Shown here piece by piece: positions 58,154 to 64,000 of a DNA stretch of 64,000 bases (positions are counted from its first letter, which is position 1; each line of letters starts with the position of its first letter). The notes under the pieces are model-generated. The model made no database searches, was not told the origin of the DNA, and worked only from the letters and a program-made list of their open reading frames with translations. Origin of the DNA: Galerina marginata (Eukaryota > Basidiomycota > Agaricomycetes > Agaricales > Galerinaceae); assembly GCA_023014335.1 (NCBI GenBank), contig JAECYW010000005.1:186001-250000 (forward strand). Direction: 5' to 3'. The translations under genes were made by a program, and so were the position numbers.

Positions 58154-58872
58154 TTACGAATATGCTGCAATGGCACGGTCGATCGCGGCTTCGGTAAACG
58201 TCTTCAAAGACTTTGCTCTATCTAGCTGGGCATCCTAGAACAGTTGTCTAAGCTCTTGAAAGACGTGAAAATGAAATAAAAAGGGGACTAACCGATGCGC
58301 CAGCTGCAGTGAAAGCATCTAGAAGCTGGGATCCAAAAGCCCTGGTGGTGATGAAATGATATTGTGCAACGGGGTTTACGAGGTTGCCAACCAGAGGAAC
58401 GCTTTTGAATGTGTCCCGCTTTGCAACAATTGTACTTGAGATATCCATAATAGCGGGTTCGACATCTTGATAGGCCGCTAGAATTTGGTCACCATCGGCC
58501 TCGGATAACGGCTTTGGTAGACCCTACGATATCATAAATTAAAATTAAGATTTAAGTCTAGAGAGGATAGGAAAGAACTCACGTTGAAATCAGCGATTCC
58601 CTTCTTGGTCGCCGCGACAACGTTGCTGGCACCAGAGTGAAGACTCTGCATAGACAGAAGTAATATTAGCGGAGGATCCATACGGATATACGAATAAGAC
58701 GGACCATAGCACTGAGGAGAGACCCTCCTGTATCGGGAAGAGCGGCGACGGTCTGGTGGAGGGTGAGGATCTGAGTCTTGATATCCTCAATATTGTTAAC
58801 AGTGTCGGCCACAGATGCAATGGCAACAGCGATAAGAGAGGCGAGTAGCGTAAAAGAGAGAGTGAGCTTCAT
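58154..58872 (-). CDS. HsbA-like hydrophobic surface-binding secreted protein, right copy
   Basis: Exons complement of 58154-58234, 58293-58523, 58583-58645, 58705-58872 (81, 231, 63 and 168 nt, identical to the left copy), giving 180 aa. Signal peptide MKLTLSFTLLASLIAVAIAS. The mature helical protein differs from the left copy at scattered positions only (IEDIKTQILTLHQT versus IENIKTQILTLHKT). An in-frame ATG three codons upstream (58881) is an alternative start. It faces the fusion gene divergently across 2.0 kb and converges with the barrel-like gene. Confidence 0.85.
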
Positions 58873-60918
58873 CTTGTACAATGGGAAATAAACCAGCTAA
58901 AGTGTGCCGTTTTTATACCTCGCTCGTTGGATAAAACAAAGTTCACTTCGTTGCCGCATTAGTGGATGTTGGCGAACAAGGAAGCCTGTTTACGGAATTG
59001 AAAACCACCGAATGGGAGCAGGACAAACGATAGGGAGGGACACGTCAATTACATTAATGGAAGAATTATTTAGTTTGGCTCTAGAAGCTTTGGATGAATT
59101 GAGCCCATAGATTATTGTATGATATTTCCTGTGCCTTATTTTAGAATGGAACACTTTCTCTCAAACTGTAGATGACTGAGGAGTATATACCTTTCTACAA
59201 TTCTACAGCTCGGTGAAAAATGAAGTTTAAGGCAAGACTACGGGAAAAACGCCGGAGGCGCTTTCTAATCAGTTGGGAGGACGAGGGATAGGCGCTGGTG
59301 GAGACCAGATCTGGAAAACGGAACCTCCCAAGATCCGACCAAGTGTATAGCACGGGACGAAGACAGATATCATTCACTTTGGGAGTGTACTTTACAAATG
59401 CCAAGGCAGAAGAATGCGTGACGAACAAAATGTGGAAAACGTCTAATTGCACCAAACCAGGAAGAAAATCAAGCTCGGCTCAACAAGCGTGATTGTTTGA
59501 ATGGAAGGGTGAAATGAGGAAATTTCGAAGAGCGCCTCGAAACTAGAAGGCGAGATTCAAGAAAGTTTGGGGAAATAGAAAACTGAATAAGATAAGCCCA
59601 TATCTTGTCGAAGGTTTCAGAGATATGATTTCATGTTATAATATTATTATTGGTGGATAAGCGGCATGGCCTAGTCCCAAATATTTAAATTTGAAGGAAG
59701 GTACAGACAGGTTCACGCATATGTCCTGTCAAGCATTCATATATTCATATATCACCATTTTGACTGCTTCTCGCCTCAAATGTTGCTGTAACGGTTTCCA
59801 ACACCTAATATTTACCGCGTCATTGGCGTCATCGATTTTTCCTATTCGCATAGGAGACTTTGGCGAAGCTGACAGCTCCAGAAGAAAGTTTACAGCTGGT
59901 TTGAGGTCTAACTTTTTCAGAGAGATCGTCGAGCGCTGCCGTTCCACAAGTTATATATTGTGAGGTCCAGACCGAGCTAATTATAACTGTTGATGATGCC
60001 ATCAGTGGCAGTGTGACTGTCAGCGCTTTCGTTGCTTGCCTCTTGCCATCGTGTGTGACGCGATCCCAGCCTTCGAGCCTCAGCTGCCCAGACTCCATGG
60101 ATTGGACTCCTCCTTGCCAAACTTTGATCGAGATGGTACTCTACAGTCGTGCGCACGGTACCTGGTGGAGAGAAGCCTCTGAAGCATTCAGGTTAGCCCG
60201 AAGTTACAATCTGGTTCAATCTTGTTCGGATCAGATTCATATCTGGATGACTTTCCTTAACGTTTAGAACGCGCAAAAAACGCGTTACAGATTCAAATGG
60301 TCTTTCTAAAGCCTAACTGCCGAAGACCCGACCCAGGCACATCAAAATGAGAATGATTTCGACTCCGAACACCTCTTTCTAAACAGCTTATCTGGAAGGG
60401 GGCCCCCTCCCCCCCTTCTAGTTTTAAAACCTGTTCTAAAGGCTTTCCAGACTACATTTTGACCTCCGCGTCCATTTATGACATGATGGCCGGTGTCTCT
60501 TCGCCTTACTATGCCTAATTCAGGTACATATCTTTGCCCCCGCTTTCGTTTTGTAAATTTATATGAAGCTTGTTAAGGTTCTCTAAATTCTGGTGATAAA
60601 TCTCTAACCTGGAGACAGCCGCGAAAACTAGGTCTAGAAATCAGTTTGAAGTCCCAGATCGTTAAGGAAAGTCATCCTCTAACGCTCTATAGGAGACTTC
60701 CAACAAAACATTTGTCACCCAACATCGTTATCGTCACGACCTCTCAACATGCCCAGTGTCAAATTTCGCGTTCTCTTCTAGCCTCGGAGAGATTTCTTTG
60801 CCTGAATTTGGCAGCGAGCTTGTTTCTGTAAGACAATTCGGTTTTATTTTGAACGCCTCAGCCTTGTCGCTCAAGGTATTTTCGCTGTTAAGCTCCCTCG
60901 GCCAGTTCTCGACCACGC
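58873..60918. promoter_or_regulatory. Divergent intergenic region, right arm
   Basis: Between the starts of the HsbA-like gene (minus) and the fusion gene (plus). About 0.6 kb longer than its left counterpart. Contains the conserved MVLYSRAHGTWWR-encoding block at 60013-60267 and a C/G-homopolymer-rich stretch near 60400. A TATAAAAA-type element (GGTATAAAAACGG reversed) precedes the HsbA-like start at about 58910. Confidence 0.4.
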
Positions 60919-63496
60919 ATGGCGACCATCTCCTCTTCAAGTGTAGAAAGGAAAAGCTTGTCACCGCCTTCCATCTCTTCTAAATCCGAGGCCGCTGCTT
61001 CCAATGCTCTTCCCGACGACGCTACATTCTTTGCCGTCACCCCAACGTCGTTCGACGTACGGGAGAGTTTCCGTCTTATTGGTGTACTGATACTCTTGAG
61101 TCCATCGTGTTTGAAGCTCCTCACCTTCCAGGCCTGCTTCGGCGCCGTTGTCGGCTCGTATCTCATTCCTATCATCATTCGCCTGCGATATCCCCGCTTT
61201 ATGGAAGTCAATATTACCGATGACCTCCGATTAAAAGCTGGATTTTTTATGAGTCTTATTGCCTCCGTTACTGTGGTCCTCCTCCAGGTAAGGTCCTCAG
61301 TGGAATTATGGGTCATCATACTCATATCGTTGCAACTTGAAACAGACGCATAACCCTAAGAAAAGCTTCACTGTACGTCCCCCAGCTAAACTTAAATTAT
61401 TGTCTATTCTAACGCAGTTTTCGTTCCTAGACCAAATTTCATTCCGAATTCTATACCTGCCCATTAGTTCCCCTACTCCGGACACTACTCTTCCTCGAAA
61501 TAGCGTACAACGGTGCCCCCGATGAACGTGAGATGGCTGCGAGCTGTCTGCGTTGGATACACCGCGCTATCCAGAAGGCAATTACCGAGGAGACGCGGAA
61601 GGAGCTAGGGATCTCCAATGATGTCGAAGCGCGTGGGTATGTAGACGAGCTGAAGGCATACATCGTCTGCATGCTCACTTGGGCTACCATCGCCTTTCAG
61701 ACGCGTTTTGGACGACCGTGCGTATCATGCTTGTGCGATTTTCATAGCCGTCAGTATTCACCCACCACATGTTTCATAGCTTATCGAAAAGAGCGAAGGA
61801 TGCTGTAGTACTTGACTTCGCCAGCATGGGATCGCACGCTGGCATCCCCGAGGCGCTTTTGAGTAAAAACTACGAATCCTTCATGGTTTCGTTGAACAAA
61901 CATCTAGACGTCCTGGACCAGGAACGTTCATTCGATCTTGCCCGATCCACCGTTCAAAACATGGAAACTCCGATTCTGACAACGAAAATGAACTGGATTA
62001 GCAAAATTATGTCAAGAGTCGCGCTCATGATCGGCTTCGATTTGCTTCCCCAGCGAGTTCGCGACAACCACCAGTACCAGCTCAAGGTTCTGAGTACGCC
62101 CTTTCAGCGCGCGATTCAGAAGATGCTGATCGCAGCTCTCTGGTTCTTTTACCCCATGTTGATGTGGCTGCCATTGCGTGGAGCAATATGCCTGTGGCTC
62201 ATTCTAGAGCCTCAGTTGATGCCAGTTTTTACGGTACGCTGCTCCTTTTCCCCGTTTGTTTATGATATTATACTAATTATGATCATTCGAATCTCTTCTC
62301 CGTAGTCCTCCCTGCAAACCATCCATTCCATGGATATTGTCTCCGACGAGCCTACCTACCCCAATGCGGACAACGAGAGGTTGAAATCCACAGATAGCGA
62401 GGATGAGTTTCCTTCAAATGTACTCTGGCTCGACTCGGGTTCAATGGAGGGAACTTTCCTGCAGCGCCTTCTTGTACGCTTTTTACGGGCAAAGTTGATG
62501 AGCTCTGCGCAAGCTCGCTTGTCTGTCGCCTGGATCGTACCATGGATCTGCCTTTCTGCAAATGTGGCAGGGATAACTGTAGACGTTATACGGCGAAGTA
62601 TTCAGGACACCGCTGCTCGCTGGAAAACGCAGATCAAGGAAAGCATGATATTCGGCGGTGATGAAATTAAAATACCGCGCCACAGTAAGTTCGCTACCTG
62701 GATTATCCTCTGATATTCGATACTAATTTAGCCTCACAGTAGGTTTTGTCATGGATGGAAATCGACGTTACGCCCGGACTATTGGGCAGTCAGTCATAGT
62801 CGGCCACCAACGCGGAGCACAGACCGCAGGCAAAATCCTCGACTGGTGGGTGCGTTTCATGCTCAAAGCAGCGGCATATACCCGCCCAGGTCTCGGGCCT
62901 CGATATCTCACCATATGGGCGTTCTCCGCCGAGAACTTCAAGCGCCCAAAAGTGGAGGTCGACTGTCTCTTTCGCTTGATGACTTTTCACTTCAAGAACC
63001 TTGCATTCTCCTCGACGGTACATCTATTCCAAATTCGCGTTCGCGTCGTAGGGAGTCGGGAAAGACTACCGCGAGACCTGTTGGATGCCATCGAACTTTT
63101 GGAGGACGCGACAAGGAAATACTCGCGGTTGTTCTTCCAGGTTGCTGTGGGCTATGGCGGACGCGATGAAATCGTGCGTTCAGTGCGAAGTGTCGTAGCT
63201 CGGGGAGCGGAAGTTACTGAGGATAGCATTGGCAAGGGAACTTTTTGCTCTCAAATTGGTGTACCTCCTGTTGAGCTTATCGTTAGAACCTCGGAGCGCA
63301 GGTGAGTGGTGGTTAGATCACATTTTCGCCTTTCTAACTAGCCTGCGATTTTTACAGGACAAGCGGCTTCTTCTTGTGGGACACTCAAACCGCCGAACTG
63401 CTCTTTTTGGACAAGCTTTGGCCGCAGTTGACTGAAGAGGACTGGCTGGACGCAATTGGGAGCTTCGCTCAACGGGAGATTCGTAATGGCAGGTAG
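60919..63496 (+). CDS. MpaB-like oxygenase / cis-prenyltransferase fusion, right copy
   Basis: Seven exons (60919-61287, 61346-61372, 61431-61717, 61780-62233, 62306-62684, 62740-63301, 63358-63496) give 738 aa. Exons 2, 3, 4, 6 and 7 have the same length as the left copy; exon 5 is 15 nt longer and exon 1 is 3 nt shorter. Domains in order: two N-terminal hydrophobic segments; the MpaB/DUF2236-like region (about 140-345: RTLLFLEIAYNGAPDERE, RWIHRAI, FGRPLSKRAKD, GIPEALLSKNYESF, LLPQRVRDN); a hydrophobic LWFFYPMLMWLPLRGAICLW segment; and a cis-prenyltransferase (about 505-738) with D511 in MDGNRRYA, WAFSAENFKRP, GYGGRDEI, RTSGFFLWDT and the terminal RNG (RxG). Every prenyltransferase motif is intact. 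The product chain length and whether the oxygenase half is active are unknown. Confidence 0.87.
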
Positions 63497-63677
63497 TTTG
63501 CCGGCTCTTCATTTAAGTAAATTATATGAATAAACGTATTTTGATCGCTTCGCAAATGACTGTATGGTAATCTAAAATTATTAACCACCTTAACTGTTAG
63601 TGCACGATGGATTGGTACATGGATGTGTTCGTGCTCCAGAATCACGATTAGTTATATGTAATGCTAAATCCTAAAAT
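63497..63677. other. Convergent 3' region
   Basis: Short space between the fusion gene (plus) and the acyltransferase (minus). It is conserved with 15800-15944. Confidence 0.4.
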
Positions 63678-63998
63678 CTACAGCATGTGCATCCACCTCT
63701 TTGTCAACCCCAGAACAAGCGTCGATGGACGAAGTACATGTGGAAAATAGGTACTACCTATTAAACCACGAGTAAGGTAAGCATCGACCACTTGATTCCC
63801 CCACAGCAGCAACCAAAGAGCCACCCATATCCAGCCGCTGATACCGCCGACCCTACGGCCTGTGAGGGCTTTGTACGCGTGCTCTGCTAAGATCCCGACA
63901 CCCATCATGACGAAAAACCCAGTAACACGCGCAAAGTCCGTGCTCCGCCCCATACCCCACAGGGCAAAGGCGTGTAGCAGCCCGGAGGAGAGGAACAC
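63678..63998 (-). CDS. Wax-synthase-like membrane-bound acyltransferase, 3' part
   Basis: The open frame reaches the window edge, so only the C-terminal ~106 residues are seen and the gene continues beyond 64000. FLSSGLLHAFALWGMG is the SGLLH block carrying the conserved histidine of wax-synthase/MBOAT-like acyltransferases. It is followed by two membrane segments (VTGFFVMMGVGILAEHAYKAL and WIWVALWLLLWGNQVVDAYL). Fungal members often acetylate terpenoid or meroterpenoid intermediates. The last 35 residues are duplicated as a stub at 15692-15799. Confidence 0.75.
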   Translation of the reverse strand: MFLSSGLLHAFALWGMGRSTDFARVTGFFVMMGVGILAEHAYKALTGRRVGGISGWIWVALWLLLWGNQVVDAYLTRGLIGSTYFPHVLRPSTLVLGLTKRWMHML

Positions 63999-64000
63999 AC

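Larger units (their letters stand above)
55480..63755. repeat. Right arm of the inverted segmental duplication
   Basis: Mirror image of 15692-24550. The outer edge lies inside the 3' end of the acyltransferase gene, just before ACCTATTAAACC at about 63756, where similarity to the left arm ends. The inner edge is approximate. Confidence 0.9.

Noticed and set aside
61718..61779. Shorter intron ending at the first CATAG or CGTCAG within the fusion gene
   Set aside because: Only the 62-nt intron ending at TTTCATAG keeps the frame and yields the FGRPLSKRAKD block in both copies.

Overview
The window looks like nuclear DNA of a mushroom-forming basidiomycete (Agaricomycetes). Genes are split by many short introns (about 45-67 nt) with GT...AG ends. 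The families seen are typical of that group: F-box proteins, HsbA-like secreted proteins, a DUF6534-type membrane protein, hAT and copia-gag elements. All exon models were built by eye from splice signals and reading-frame continuity. No tRNA, rRNA or CRISPR was recognised.

Layout. 0-5.8 kb: direct repeats, then a large four-exon gene resembling a P-element/THAP9-type transposase with a C-terminal PHD-like finger. 5.9-11.6 kb: nested elements. A copia-type gag remnant is split by an apparently complete 4,469-bp hAT element with an 8-bp target duplication, an intact 10-exon transposase and a small second gene. 12-15.5 kb: a small membrane protein, a cysteine-rich secreted protein and an F-box gene.

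An inverted segmental duplication dominates the rest. The arms at about 15.7-24.5 kb and 55.5-63.75 kb are mirror images. Each carries (i) a seven-exon gene fusing an MpaB/DUF2236-like membrane oxygenase region to a complete cis-prenyltransferase, (ii) an HsbA-like secreted protein and (iii) a small secreted double-psi-beta-barrel-like protein. A wax-synthase-like acyltransferase gene lies at the outer end. Its last part is present on the right and runs off the window; only a 3' stub remains on the left.

The 25-54 kb interior holds a medium-chain-dehydrogenase-type oxidoreductase, three conserved proteins of unknown function, an F-box protein, a 12-exon MFS transporter and a UstYa-family oxidase. 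It also holds a secreted repeat-peptide precursor whose 12 near-identical 23-residue units are each encoded by their own phase-1 exon, followed by remnants of a FAD-linked oxidase and a DUF6534 membrane protein. UstYa, repeat precursor, transporter and FAD-oxidase remnant together resemble a fungal ribosomal-peptide (dikaritin-like) locus, but the repeat lacks dibasic kexin sites and tyrosine, so any product would be atypical. The most unusual items are this peptide gene and the duplicated oxygenase-prenyltransferase fusion.
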